Made by a program: the position numbers and the translations under genes. From NCBI GenBank assembly GCA_900317285.1, contig ONGA01000006.1, positions 17,683 to 81,682 of the forward strand: a stretch of DNA of 64,000 bases, read 5' to 3'. A model generated the notes under the pieces. The model did no database searches. It was given only the letters and a program-made list of their open reading frames with translations, and was not told the DNA's origin. Of this stretch, positions 30,804 through 40,187 are shown one piece after another; positions within the stretch are counted from its first letter, which is position 1, and each line of letters begins with the position of its first letter. This DNA comes from an uncultured Bacteroidales bacterium. Lineage in GTDB: Bacteria > Bacteroidota > Bacteroidia > Bacteroidales > P3.

Positions 30804-31595
30804 CTAGCGGGTGAGTTCGTAGAAGGCCACGGCGGCGGCAGCGGCGACGTTGAGGGAATCGACGCCGCGGTGCATGGGGATGCGCGCCACGTGGTCGCAC
30901 TGCTGCAAGACGCTGTTGCTCAGACCGTCGCCCTCGGTGCCCATGATGATTGCCAGGCGGTCGTGGGCGCGGAGGGAGGGGTGGTCGATGGGTACGCTGC
31001 GGTCGGTGAGTGCCAGCGCGACGGTAGCGAAGTTGTTGTCGTGCAGCTGGTTATAGTTGTCGAGGAAGGTCCAGGGGAGCTGGAAGACGGTGCCCATGCT
31101 GACGCGGCAGGCGCGCCGGTTGAGTGGGTCGCAGCAGGTGCGCGTGAGCAGCACGGCGTCGATGCCCAAGGCTGCCGCAGCGCGGAAGATGGCGCCGATG
31201 TTCTCAGAGTTGACCACGGAGTCGATGACCGCCACGCGCCGGGCATTGGCGCAAGTGGCTGCTACCGAGGGGAGTGGAGGTCTCCGCATGGCGCAGAGCA
31301 CGCCGCGGGAGAGGGCGTAGCCCGTGAGGTTCTGAAGCACGTCGCGCGGTGCGGTGTAGACGGGGACGTTGCAGTTCAGGGGTGCTACCTGGCTGGAGAT
31401 GAATTTTTCTTCGCAGAGGAACGACACGGGCTGGATGCCTGCCGCCAGCGCCACGCGTATCACCTTGAGGCTCTCGCAGATGAAGAGTCCTTCCTCGGGG
31501 TGGAGGCGGTTGAGGAGCTGCGCCTCGGTGAGCCGGGCGTAGGGCGCGAGGGCGGGGTTGTCGAGCGAGTCGAGGTGTATGATGGTCTGTTCCAT
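30804..31595 (-). CDS. SpoU/TrmH-family RNA 2'-O-methyltransferase
   Basis: The 263-residue protein has the SPOUT trefoil-knot motifs in order: DSVVNSENIGAIFR near residue 125 (motif 1), LAIIMGTEGDGLS near 218 (motif 2) and IPMHRGVDSLNVAAAAA near 240 (motif 3). An N-terminal RNA-binding domain (FICESLKVIRVALAAG) precedes them. It methylates a ribose in rRNA or tRNA; the site cannot be told. It follows the outer-membrane protein gene by 6 nt and is probably co-transcribed. Confidence 0.92.
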   Translation of the reverse strand: MEQTIIHLDSLDNPALAPYARLTEAQLLNRLHPEEGLFICESLKVIRVALAAGIQPVSFLCEEKFISSQVAPLNCNVPVYTAPRDVLQNLTGYALSRGVLCAMRRPPLPSVAATCANARRVAVIDSVVNSENIGAIFRAAAALGIDAVLLTRTCCDPLNRRACRVSMGTVFQLPWTFLDNYNQLHDNNFATVALALTDRSVPIDHPSLRAHDRLAIIMGTEGDGLSNSVLQQCDHVARIPMHRGVDSLNVAAAAAVAFYELTR

Positions 31596-31601
31596 AGGAT
31601 G

Positions 31602-32270
31602 TTAGAGCCAGTAGCCGATGCTGAAGGTGAGAAAATGTTGGCGATAGCCGTCGAGGTTGGTGTAGCGCCGGGTTTGGGTGGTGATGATTGACGATTTGGT
31701 GGGTGTGCCGACGAGGGGTTCGCTTTCCTGCTGGAAGGGGTTGCCCATGGCTATGTAGCTGACGCCCAGTGAGAGGTGGTTCCAGAGGAGGAGGTCGGCG
31801 CCTGCCTTGAGGGCGAATCCGTAGCCCCACAGTTCGTTGATGATGATGTGCCGGGGGCGACCCTGCCGATGGCAGTTGACGGCGTGGAAGTGGAACCCGG
31901 CAGCAGCGTGGAGGTGGAACGCACCCCATTGGGTGAGAGGTATTTGGTAGTCGACGCCGAAGAGCAGCGGGTAGAACATGTACTTGTCGGCGTGGAGGAT
32001 AGAGTCTTTGGGCACGGCCTCGACGTCAACGCCGTCGAGGTAGCGGTGGCGCAGGTTGCAGAGTTCGGCGAAGAGGGTCCACTGGGGATGCGAACGGAGG
32101 GTGTAGCGGACGCGCAGGCTGCCGAGGAAGGTGGCCCGGAGGGGAGGCGCGTTGTGGCTGGCGAAGGTGGGAGTGGCGGAGCCGATGGAAAGGGCGGCGC
32201 CCCATTGGGCATTGGAAACCAACGGGGTGAGAGCGAACAGCAGTGCCAGCGCAGTGAGGGTACGTTTCAT
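31602..32270 (-). CDS. Predicted outer-membrane beta-barrel protein
   Basis: The 222-residue protein starts with a signal peptide (MKRTLTALALLFALTPLVSN, cleaved near NAQWG). It then alternates amphipathic strands with many aromatic ends (FLGSLRVRYTLRSHPQWTLF) and finishes HFLTFSIGYWL, a terminal aromatic strand typical of outer-membrane barrels of about eight strands. I cannot name a family. The start at 32270 is chosen because it opens the signal peptide. Confidence 0.72.
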   Translation of the reverse strand: MKRTLTALALLFALTPLVSNAQWGAALSIGSATPTFASHNAPPLRATFLGSLRVRYTLRSHPQWTLFAELCNLRHRYLDGVDVEAVPKDSILHADKYMFYPLLFGVDYQIPLTQWGAFHLHAAAGFHFHAVNCHRQGRPRHIIINELWGYGFALKAGADLLLWNHLSLGVSYIAMGNPFQQESEPLVGTPTKSSIITTQTRRYTNLDGYRQHFLTFSIGYWL

Positions 32271-32330
32271 GGCATTATCAACGAGAATGGGGCGAAAAAA
32301 TTGTGCCGTGGAGAGAAAGATGAAAAAATA

Positions 32331-32362
32331 TTTGCACAGGTGAAAAAAAATGCGTAATTTTG
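32331..32362 (+). promoter_or_regulatory. Promoter of the 32,387-ettA operon
   Basis: TTTG (32331-32334), a 20-nt spacer and TAATTTTG (32355-32362), a consensus match 24 nt before the ATG at 32387. Confidence 0.8.
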
Positions 32363-32386
32363 CAGCATCAAAAAACACGATGGATT

Positions 32387-33157
32387 ATGACCTACAGAGA
32401 CAAAGAAGAGAAACTGTTCACCCGCTGGGGGCAGCGTGCACGCAAGTTGCATGAGAGCGACATGATAACGAAGGACGGGTTGCTTTACCGCGGCGAGATA
32501 TGGTGGGACGGCATAGCGCAGTTGCACCGGTCGGCCAACGAGGAGCAGCTGTGGAACGATGCCGGCATGCGCCTGATGATCCTCACCAAGGAGCTTGACG
32601 AGGAGGACGGCTGGGATATCCGCGGAGAGAGCGGCCGCGTGCCGTCGCCGCGCCTCACCTGCCGCACGGCCATGCGCTTTTTTCCCAACCTGGAGCTGTG
32701 GGCCTATGGCTTGATGACCATCCCCGAGCGCAAGGTCATCCCCTTCGGCAAGGCCGACAACCCCACACGCCTGCAGGGCTTCTATGAGAACGCCCCCATA
32801 GTGCGCATCAACTGCAAGAAACAGTCGGACGGCAACGCGGCGAGCAATGCCGTGCTGCAGCGCTACATGGAGAACTATGCCGACTTGCTGAAGGAGCAGA
32901 TTACGATGTACGGTGCCGACGTTATCCTGTGCACTGGCGGCCAGGGAATTATGGTTGACTTCATCCGCAAGCATGTGTGGAGCGACCTTGAGGCCGTGAA
33001 TGCACACTGCTACTACTCGCCCAGCGCCAACGTGGTGGTTGTCAAGCAGTACCATCCATGCTACAGTGTCTACGGCCGCAAGGACATGTACAGTGACATG
33101 ATTCGCGACTACCAGGCGTTCCTGAAGGCTACGCCGCAGTTCCCCACCCAACGCTAA
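32387..33157 (+). CDS. Conserved protein of unknown function
   Basis: A 256-residue soluble protein, MTYRDKEEKLFTRWGQRARK... The C-terminal half (NAPIVRINCKKQSDGNAASN, then ADVILCTGG near residue 180) has an alpha/beta look with a buried strand ending in a Gly-Gly turn, somewhat like uracil-DNA-glycosylase-type folds, but I see no catalytic motif that would prove it. The stop is 15 nt before ettA, so the two are probably co-expressed. Confidence 0.7.
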   Translation: MTYRDKEEKLFTRWGQRARKLHESDMITKDGLLYRGEIWWDGIAQLHRSANEEQLWNDAGMRLMILTKELDEEDGWDIRGESGRVPSPRLTCRTAMRFFPNLELWAYGLMTIPERKVIPFGKADNPTRLQGFYENAPIVRINCKKQSDGNAASNAVLQRYMENYADLLKEQITMYGADVILCTGGQGIMVDFIRKHVWSDLEAVNAHCYYSPSANVVVVKQYHPCYSVYGRKDMYSDMIRDYQAFLKATPQFPTQR

Positions 33158-33172
33158 ACCCAACGAAAACAG

Positions 33173-34843
33173 ATGGCAGACGACAAAAAGATTATTTTCT
33201 CGATGGTGGGCGTGGGCAAGCTTATTCCGCCCAGCCGCCAGATATTGAAAGACATATACTTGAGCTTCTTCTACGGAGCCAAGATTGGTATTATCGGCTT
33301 GAACGGCAGCGGCAAGTCGAGCTTGATGAAAATCATCGCCGGAGTGGACAAGGACTACCAGGGCGAGGTGGTTTTCTCGCCGGGCTACTCGGTTGGATAC
33401 CTTGAGCAGGAGCCCAAACTGGACGACACGAAGACCGTCAAGGAAGTGGTCCAGGAGGCTGTGCAAGAGGTTGTTGACTTGCTGAAAGAGTATGACGAGG
33501 TGAACAATGCCTTTGCCGAGCCCGATGCCGACTTCGACAAGCTCATCGCCCGACAGGGAGAACTGACCGAACTGCTTGAGGCTCACGATGCATGGAACCT
33601 CGACACTAAACTCGAGCGTGCTATGGACGCCCTCCGCTGTCCCGACGAGGACCAACTGGTGAAGAACCTCAGCGGTGGCGAGCGGCGCAGGGTGGCCTTG
33701 TGCAGATTGTTGTTGCAAGAGCCTGATATCCTGTTGCTCGACGAGCCTACCAACCATTTGGATGCCGAGAGTATCGACTGGTTGGAGCAGCACCTGCAGC
33801 AGTACAAGGGCACCGTCATTGCGGTGACCCACGACCGCTACTTCCTCGACCATGTGGCCGGATGGATACTCGAGCTGGATAGGGGCGAGGGCATTCCCTG
33901 GAAGGGCAACTACAGCAGCTGGCTGGAGCAGAAGACCGCCCGTCTGGCGATGGAGGAGAAGCAGGAGAGCAAGAGAAGAAAGACCCTGCAGCGCGAGCTG
34001 GAATGGGTGAGGATGGCTCCCAAGGCGCGTCACGCCAAGGGGAAAGCCCGTCTGGCTGCCTATGACCGCCTGCTTAACGAGGATGTCAAGGAAAAAGAGC
34101 AGAACCTGGAGATATTCATTCCTAACGGTCCGAGACTGGGTAACAAGGTACTGGAAGTCAACGGTGTGAGCAAAGCCTACGGCGACAAACTACTCTACGA
34201 GAACCTTACCTTCAGCCTGCCGCCTGCCGGCATCGTGGGCATCATAGGTCCCAACGGCTGTGGCAAGACCACCTTGTTCCGCCTCATCATGGGGCTGGAG
34301 AAACCCGACAGCGGCACCTTCGAGGTGGGCGAGACCGTCAAGATTGGCTACATTGACCAGCAGCATGCCGAGATAGACCCCGAGAAGAGTGTCTATGAGA
34401 TGATTAGCGGCGGCAATGAGAACCTGCAGGTGGGAGGGCGGCTGGTGAATTCGCGCGCCTACATCAGCCGATTCAATTTCAGCGGCACCGACCAGAGCAA
34501 GAAGGTCGGTGTGCTCAGCGGCGGTGAGCGTAACCGCCTGCACTTGGCGTTGACGCTCAAGAGCGAAGCCAATGTGCTGCTCCTCGACGAGCCCACCAAC
34601 GACATCGATGTCAACACGATGCGAGCATTGGAAGAGGGTCTGGAGAACTTCGCCGGCTGCGCTGTGGTCATCAGTCACGACCGCTGGTTCCTCGACCGCA
34701 TCTGCACCCATATCCTCGCCTTCGAGGGCGACTCGCAGGTGTACTTCTTCGAGGGCGGATACACTGAGTATGAAGAGAATAGGAGGAAGAGACTTGGCGA
34801 CGACACGCCGCACAGAATCCACTACAAGAAACTGATGGTTTGA
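33173..34843 (+). CDS. ettA: ABC-F translational throttle protein EttA
   Basis: The 556-residue protein has two ABC ATPase domains and no membrane part. Walker A motifs are GLNGSGKSS at 42-50 and GPNGCGKTT near 362. Signatures are NLSGGERRRVAL and VLSGGERNRLHL, and Walker B segments are DILLLDEPTNHLD and NVLLLDEPTNDID. The linker between the domains is charged (RKTLQRELEWVRMAPKARHA), as in EttA, which binds the ribosomal E site and gates the first elongation cycle according to energy charge. Length and motif spelling favour EttA over Uup or antibiotic-resistance ABC-F members. Confidence 0.94.
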   Translation: MADDKKIIFSMVGVGKLIPPSRQILKDIYLSFFYGAKIGIIGLNGSGKSSLMKIIAGVDKDYQGEVVFSPGYSVGYLEQEPKLDDTKTVKEVVQEAVQEVVDLLKEYDEVNNAFAEPDADFDKLIARQGELTELLEAHDAWNLDTKLERAMDALRCPDEDQLVKNLSGGERRRVALCRLLLQEPDILLLDEPTNHLDAESIDWLEQHLQQYKGTVIAVTHDRYFLDHVAGWILELDRGEGIPWKGNYSSWLEQKTARLAMEEKQESKRRKTLQRELEWVRMAPKARHAKGKARLAAYDRLLNEDVKEKEQNLEIFIPNGPRLGNKVLEVNGVSKAYGDKLLYENLTFSLPPAGIVGIIGPNGCGKTTLFRLIMGLEKPDSGTFEVGETVKIGYIDQQHAEIDPEKSVYEMISGGNENLQVGGRLVNSRAYISRFNFSGTDQSKKVGVLSGGERNRLHLALTLKSEANVLLLDEPTNDIDVNTMRALEEGLENFAGCAVVISHDRWFLDRICTHILAFEGDSQVYFFEGGYTEYEENRRKRLGDDTPHRIHYKKLMV

Positions 34844-34844
34844 G

Positions 34845-34883
34845 GAGTCTGAAAGCCTAAAGGTCAAAAAGTCTAAAAGTCAA
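34845..34883. repeat. AGTC-word repeat after ettA
   Basis: AAAGTC/AAAAGTCTAAAAGTC words repeat imperfectly just after the ettA stop. The same vocabulary fills the dnaE leader at 36321-36371. Confidence 0.7.
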
Positions 34884-34919
34884 TAAAAACCCAATTTTAA
34901 ACATTAAAAAACAATTATT

Positions 34920-35405
34920 ATGAAAATGCACAAATTGATGATGTTTGTGGCAGCTGCCACGATGATTTTTGCTGCCGCATGCAGCAAGGACGATGACAAG
35001 GATACCGCCACTGAGGCTGCGCCCAATACGTTGGTCATCAACGGGACGACCTACCAGCTCAACAGCGGGTTCCATGGGACCGACCGCGGCTATGCCGATG
35101 CCTCCACGGTTGAAACAAATGGTGCGGGTGACCCCAAGTATACCATCGTTGCCGATGTGGAGGTTGAGACCTTCAATCACACCTACGATTTCCCATTGGG
35201 GGATCAGGGAGCCATGCTGTTTTTCAGCATCCACGACCAGAACTACAACTATGTGCGCGGTCCGCAGGATTTTGTCAGCGGCACGCTGTCCATCGTCAAG
35301 GATGCGTCGGTGTTCGTCTACAAGGTGATGGGAAAGACGAGCCAGGGCGAGAATATCAGCTTCCAGATCAGAGTCCTCTCCTCGGATTGGGGAAGTGACG
35401 ATTAA
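34920..35405 (+). CDS. Small lipoprotein of unknown function
   Basis: A 161-residue lipoprotein: signal MKMHKLMMFVAAATMIFAA, lipidated Cys in AACSKDDDKD. The mature part (TLVINGTTYQLNSGFHG onwards) is beta-rich and acidic, with no family I recognise. The Asp/Lys-rich stretch after the Cys is typical of Bacteroidales lipoproteins and may act as an export signal to the surface. A strong terminator follows. Confidence 0.8.
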   Translation: MKMHKLMMFVAAATMIFAAACSKDDDKDTATEAAPNTLVINGTTYQLNSGFHGTDRGYADASTVETNGAGDPKYTIVADVEVETFNHTYDFPLGDQGAMLFFSIHDQNYNYVRGPQDFVSGTLSIVKDASVFVYKVMGKTSQGENISFQIRVLSSDWGSDD

Positions 35406-35427
35406 TAGGTACAGAAAAGAGAGAAAA

Positions 35428-35467
35428 CAGGGGCGCCGCTCTCCGAGCGGCGCCCCTGTTTGTTTGT
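35428..35467. terminator. Strong GC-rich terminator between convergent genes
   Basis: A perfect 13-bp stem (CAGGGGCGCCGCT, loop CTCCG, AGCGGCGCCCCTG) followed by TTTGTTTG, between the lipoprotein gene and the convergent coiled-coil protein gene. Confidence 0.85.
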
Positions 35468-35478
35468 AGCGGTTGTGA

Positions 35479-36204
35479 TTACTCGCTGAGGGTGCGGTAT
35501 TTCTCTACCTCGCCCTGCACATTCCTTACATTGTCGTTAGCATCCTCGACATCTTTCTGGGCATCTTTCTTTTTCTCCTGGTTATTGGCTATGTTTGCCT
35601 CCAGTTTCTTGATGTCCTCTTGACATTCGATGATTTTCTGTTTGTATTTCTCGATGTCTTTTTTCTTGTCTGCAATCTTCTCCTGGTCGTTTTTGATGCT
35701 CTTATCGAGTTTTTCAACCACAGATACGGCAGAAGCATGCTTTTTCTGTGCTTTCTTCAGGTTGCCTTGCTCGACTTCCATGTTGTTGCGTGCCTCGAAC
35801 TTGTTGACATACTGCACAAAATTCGACAGGAAATTGTGCAGGTTATTCTGCAATTCCTTTTGGTCGGCACTGAGGTCGGTGGGGATGGCGCAGACGGTCA
35901 CTTGAGTCTTGTTTTTGCCAGCCTTTTCCACCTTGGTGTAGAAGTTGATGGGCTCTGGGTCAATTTCGGAAAAACGCTGACTGAAAGCGACCACGAAGCC
36001 CTCGCTCTTCTTGGTTTTCAGTTTGGCGTCGTCGAGGCGTTGCTCCATGGCGTCTTTCACCAGGTCGACATTCTTCTCGATGGTGACAGTGAATCCCTGA
36101 GGCGTGATGGAACCAATTTGAACATTTTTACTTTCCACCTTCTGTGCGAAAGCGGAGCCAAAAGCCAGCAGCAAAGCCGGCAGGAGGATAAGTTTCTTCA
36201 TCAT
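35479..36204 (-). CDS. Exported coiled-coil protein
   Basis: The 241-residue protein begins with a signal peptide (MMKKLILLPALLLAFGSAFA, then QKVESK). Residues 25-130 form a small alpha/beta region; from about 130 to the end the sequence is a long charged coiled coil (KSIKNDQEKIADKKKDIEKY and similar). It should be periplasmic and probably forms a rod or oligomer. I recognise no family. A perfect promoter lies upstream. ATGs at 36204 and 36201 are adjacent. Confidence 0.8.
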   Translation of the reverse strand: MMKKLILLPALLLAFGSAFAQKVESKNVQIGSITPQGFTVTIEKNVDLVKDAMEQRLDDAKLKTKKSEGFVVAFSQRFSEIDPEPINFYTKVEKAGKNKTQVTVCAIPTDLSADQKELQNNLHNFLSNFVQYVNKFEARNNMEVEQGNLKKAQKKHASAVSVVEKLDKSIKNDQEKIADKKKDIEKYKQKIIECQEDIKKLEANIANNQEKKKDAQKDVEDANDNVRNVQGEVEKYRTLSE

Positions 36205-36234
36205 GATATAGGTTTTTAGGTTTGTTTTTCGATG

Positions 36235-36265
36235 CAAAGATACGAATAAAAAAATAAATGGCAAA
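36235..36265 (-). promoter_or_regulatory. Promoter of the coiled-coil protein gene
   Basis: On the minus strand TTTG (36262-36265), a 19-nt spacer and TATCTTTG (36235-36242): exact consensus. Confidence 0.82.
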
Positions 36266-36305
36266 ATAGTTATCAACAATGGGTGTTTGGATGAAGAAAA
36301 AGTTG

Positions 36306-36313
36306 TATTTTTG
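36306..36313 (+). promoter_or_regulatory. -7 box of dnaE
   Basis: TATTTTTG, about 67 nt before the dnaE ATG. A TTTG lies 16 nt upstream of the box, closer than the ideal. It is divergent from the coiled-coil protein promoter. Confidence 0.55.
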
Positions 36314-36320
36314 CATCCCG

Positions 36321-36371
36321 AAGTCAAAGAGTCTAAAAGTCAAAAGGTCAGATAGTCAAAGAGTCAAAAAG
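36321..36371 (+). repeat. AGTC-word repeat filling the dnaE leader
   Basis: AAGTCAAAGAGTCTAAAAG, then TCAAAAGGTCAGATAGTC and further copies make up nearly the whole 5' untranslated region between the dnaE promoter and ATG. The vocabulary matches 34845-34883. Confidence 0.75.
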
Positions 36372-36379
36372 AAAATGTT

Positions 36380-39300
36380 ATGACGCAGTTCACGCACTTG
36401 CACGTACACTCGCACTATTCGATGCTTGACGGCATGTCGAAAGTTCCCGACCTCATCAAGAAGGCGCGGAAAAACGGCATGTACGCCATGGCCCTCACCG
36501 ACCATGGTAATATGTTCGGCATCAAGGATTTCCTCGATACTGCCAATAAGATTAACGCCAGTCGCGAGGAGGGCGAGCCGGAGTTTAAGCCCATCGTGGG
36601 CACTGAGGCGTACTGTGCCCGTCGCACGCTGCATGACAAGGACAAGAACTTCAAAGACATCAATCCGGAGAACGGGCGTGAGCGCATTGTCGACCGTTCG
36701 GGCTATCACCTTATCCTGCTTGCCAAGAACCTTAAAGGCTACCATTCGCTCTGCAAACTTGCTTCCATTGCCTACACCGAAGGTTTCTATGACCGTCCCC
36801 GCATCGACCATGATGTGCTTGAGAAATATCGCGAGGGACTTATCGTTTGTTCCGCTTGCCTTGGTGGCGAGATTCCGCAACTTATCATGGCCGGCAAACT
36901 TGACGAGGCTGAGAAACAGGTGTTATGGTTCAAGGAACGCTTCGGTGACGACTACTACATTGAGCTTATGCGTCACAAGACCGACAAGCCCAATGCCAAT
37001 ACTGAGACCTATGAATGGCAGATGAAAGTTGAGCCCGAACTCATCCGTCTGGCACGCAAGCATAACATCAAAATTATTGCCACCAATGATGCCCATTTCG
37101 TCGAGGAGGAACACGGTGACGCCCATGACCACTTGATTTGCCTCGCCACACAGAAGGACTATGATGACCCCAACCGCATGCATTACACCAAGCAGGAGTG
37201 GCTGAAGAGTCCCGACGAAATGGCGGCGGTCTTTGCCGACCTGCCCGAGGCGCTGGAGAATACAATGGAAATTGCCGCCAAGGTCGAAACCTACAGTATT
37301 GATAGCGACCCTCTCATGCCTGTCTTCCCCATCCCCGAAAGTTTTGGAAGAGAGGAAGAGTGGCGTGCGAAGTTCACCGAAGAGGACCTCTTCAACGAAT
37401 TCACTCGCAACGAGAAGGGTGAGGTGGTGATGAGCCAGGAGGCTGCCGAGAAGAAAATCAAGAAATTGGGTGGGTATGACAAACTCTATCGCATAAAATT
37501 CGAGGCAGACTACCTTTCCCATCTTGTATGGGAAGGTGCCCATAAACGTTATGGCGAGGAATTGAGCGACGAGGTGAAGGAACGTATCATCTTCGAGCTG
37601 CATACCATAAAAACCATGGGCTTCCCGGGATATTTCCTCATAGTGAGCGATTATATCCGTGCTGCCCGTGAGGAATTGGGCGTCAGTGTGGGTCCCGGGC
37701 GTGGCAGTGCGGCAGGTTCTGTTGTTGCCTACTGCCTATGGATTACCGACCTCGACCCCCTGCGCTATGACCTCCTGTTTGAACGCTTCCTCAACCCCGA
37801 CCGTATCTCGCTGCCAGATATTGATGTCGACTTTGACGATGCCGGTCGCGGCAAGGTACTTGATTGGGTGACACACAAATACGGAAAGGAGCGTGTGGCC
37901 CACATCATCACCTATGGCACCATGGCAACCAAGAGTTCCATTGCCGATGTGGGTCGTGTGGAGAAGGTGCCCCTCAGCACTGTCAACCAGCTGAAAACCT
38001 ATATCCCCGACCGTGGTTTCCCCGACAATATCAAGGATGACAAGGGCAAGAGCCCCAAGGTGAACCTCAAGAACTGCTATAAATATGTTCCCGAGCTGAA
38101 AAATATCATGCAGAATGGTCCCGACGACTTGCGCCGCATGCTCACCTATGCCGAAGAGCTTGAGGACACCAACCGCCAGATAGGCATTCATGCCTGTGGC
38201 GTCATTATCGGCTCACAGGACATAACTAATGTTGCTCCAGTCTGCGTCATCAACGATAAGGACAGTGGGGAGGATGTGCTGGTGACCCAATACGATGGTC
38301 ATGTCGTCGAGAATGTAGGACTCATCAAGATGGACTTCTTGGGTCTGAAGAACCTTACCATCATCAAGAACTGCATCAATATGGTGAAGAAGGGCAGGGG
38401 AGAGAACGTTGATATAGATCACCTGCCGCTAGATGACGAGCTTACCTACGAACTATTCTGTGACGGCAATACCGTAGGCGTGTTCCAGTTTGAAAGTGCC
38501 GGCATGCAGAAATACTTGCGTGAGTTGCAGCCACATGTCATTGACGACCTTATCGCAATGAATGCCCTTTACCGTCCAGGTCCCATGGACAACATCCCAG
38601 AGTTCATCGACCGAAAACAGGGACGCAAGCCTATCACCTACGACATTCCGGTGATGGAGAAGTATCTCAAGGATACCTATGGCATCACTGTCTATCAAGA
38701 GCAGGTCATGTTGCTTTCCCGTCTACTTGCCGGCTTTACCCGAGGTCAGAGCGATACGCTCCGAAAGGCTATGGGCAAGAAGCAGATAGAGAAGATGAAT
38801 GAGTTGGAGGTGCTTTTCTATGAGGGCGGTGAGAAAAACGGCCATCCCAAGGAAACCCTCTCTAAGATATGGGAGGAATGGAAGAAGTTCGCGTCCTACG
38901 CTTTCAATAAATCGCATGCCGCCTGTTACTCATGGGTGGCATATCAGACCGCCTACCTCAAGGCACACTATCCGGCAGAGTACATGGCTGCCGTGATGAC
39001 AAGTGCGCAGACTGATATCAAGCGCGTCACCGAACTTATGGATGACTGCAAGAAACAAGGCGTCGAGGTGGCGGCACCCAGCGTCAATTATTCCGACATG
39101 GACTTCAGTGTCGACCGTGACGGTAAGATACGCTTTGGACTCCAGGCCATCAGCGGTATGGGAGAGGCGGCATCAAGTGTCATCATCGCCGAACGCGAGA
39201 AGAACGGTCCCTACCAGGATATCTTCGATTTCCTCAAACGTGTCGATATGCATTCGGTGAACAAGAAGAACCTCGAAGTCCTTGTTAAGGCAGGGGCTTT

Positions 39301-40180
39301 TGATGGTATCGGTACCATGCACCGTGCACAGTATTTCTATAAAGAGAACCAACTTGACACTACTCCCACCTACCTTGACCAACTGGTCAGGTGGGCTATC
39401 CGCCGACAGGACGGTGCCGCTTCGAACCAGATGTCCATCTTCAGCATGAGTGAAGAACTTGCCGAGGAGGACCACCCGCCTATTCCCGATTGCCCGGAGT
39501 GGAGCACCATTGAGCGCTGCCGCTACGAGAAAGAGGTCATCTCCACCTATCTCTCCGGTCACCCCCTTGATGACTTTAGGGACGAGATGGAACTCTTCAC
39601 CAATATCGGAGTGTCGCAGCTTGCTTCGCTCGACAGCCTGGCGGGACGTGAGGTGCATTTCGGTGGTCTGGTGTCGGGTTGCAAGGGCGGTGTCTCCTCC
39701 AAAGGAAGCCCTTACGGCTCCATGGTTATCGACGACTATTCGGGCAGTTACGAACTCCGTCTTTACGACAGTGAATATACCGATTTCAAAAACTTTTTCA
39801 CTGACGACACCTTCATTTACTGCCGTGCGTTGGTGCGCAGCAGTACCTACAAGGACAAGAAGACAGGTGCCGACCGCACCTTCATCCGGCTGAAGATTCT
39901 CTCGATGTCGCTTCTGGGCAAGGTGATGGATAAATTCACCGCAAAGCTCGCTTTCACTATGAATCTGAAGGATGTCAACGAGGAATTTTGCAAGCAACTC
40001 GTCAAGATGGCTCGCAAGAACCGTGGTGACGTGCCATTGCAGGCCATTGTTGTCGATTCTGAAGATAATCTTACCCTTACTCTCAACACGCAAGACCTTC
40101 GTGTTTCGGCGCACGATGCCATCCCTGAATTGCGCCAGATGCCGGAGGTGAAGCAGGTGAAACCTATTTTGAAGAGTTAA
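36380..40180 (+). CDS. dnaE: DNA polymerase III alpha subunit
   Basis: The 1266-residue replicative polymerase. It opens with a PHP domain (THLHVHSHYSMLDG, histidines 6-12). The catalytic aspartates are in LPDIDVDFDDAGR, with D480 and D482. The fingers region (GRGSAAGSVVAYCL) is near residue 440, tandem helix-hairpin-helix motifs are near 940, and an OB-type domain near 1080 (EVHFGGLVSGCKGGVSSKG). It lacks an internal 3'-5' exonuclease domain, as expected for DnaE rather than PolC. The gene starts a run of four genes with short gaps or overlaps (GSCFA, ddl, methyltransferase). Confidence 0.97.
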   Translation: MTQFTHLHVHSHYSMLDGMSKVPDLIKKARKNGMYAMALTDHGNMFGIKDFLDTANKINASREEGEPEFKPIVGTEAYCARRTLHDKDKNFKDINPENGRERIVDRSGYHLILLAKNLKGYHSLCKLASIAYTEGFYDRPRIDHDVLEKYREGLIVCSACLGGEIPQLIMAGKLDEAEKQVLWFKERFGDDYYIELMRHKTDKPNANTETYEWQMKVEPELIRLARKHNIKIIATNDAHFVEEEHGDAHDHLICLATQKDYDDPNRMHYTKQEWLKSPDEMAAVFADLPEALENTMEIAAKVETYSIDSDPLMPVFPIPESFGREEEWRAKFTEEDLFNEFTRNEKGEVVMSQEAAEKKIKKLGGYDKLYRIKFEADYLSHLVWEGAHKRYGEELSDEVKERIIFELHTIKTMGFPGYFLIVSDYIRAAREELGVSVGPGRGSAAGSVVAYCLWITDLDPLRYDLLFERFLNPDRISLPDIDVDFDDAGRGKVLDWVTHKYGKERVAHIITYGTMATKSSIADVGRVEKVPLSTVNQLKTYIPDRGFPDNIKDDKGKSPKVNLKNCYKYVPELKNIMQNGPDDLRRMLTYAEELEDTNRQIGIHACGVIIGSQDITNVAPVCVINDKDSGEDVLVTQYDGHVVENVGLIKMDFLGLKNLTIIKNCINMVKKGRGENVDIDHLPLDDELTYELFCDGNTVGVFQFESAGMQKYLRELQPHVIDDLIAMNALYRPGPMDNIPEFIDRKQGRKPITYDIPVMEKYLKDTYGITVYQEQVMLLSRLLAGFTRGQSDTLRKAMGKKQIEKMNELEVLFYEGGEKNGHPKETLSKIWEEWKKFASYAFNKSHAACYSWVAYQTAYLKAHYPAEYMAAVMTSAQTDIKRVTELMDDCKKQGVEVAAPSVNYSDMDFSVDRDGKIRFGLQAISGMGEAASSVIIAEREKNGPYQDIFDFLKRVDMHSVNKKNLEVLVKAGAFDGIGTMHRAQYFYKENQLDTTPTYLDQLVRWAIRRQDGAASNQMSIFSMSEELAEEDHPPIPDCPEWSTIERCRYEKEVISTYLSGHPLDDFRDEMELFTNIGVSQLASLDSLAGREVHFGGLVSGCKGGVSSKGSPYGSMVIDDYSGSYELRLYDSEYTDFKNFFTDDTFIYCRALVRSSTYKDKKTGADRTFIRLKILSMSLLGKVMDKFTAKLAFTMNLKDVNEEFCKQLVKMARKNRGDVPLQAIVVDSEDNLTLTLNTQDLRVSAHDAIPELRQMPEVKQVKPILKS

Positions 40181-40187
40181 TATAATA

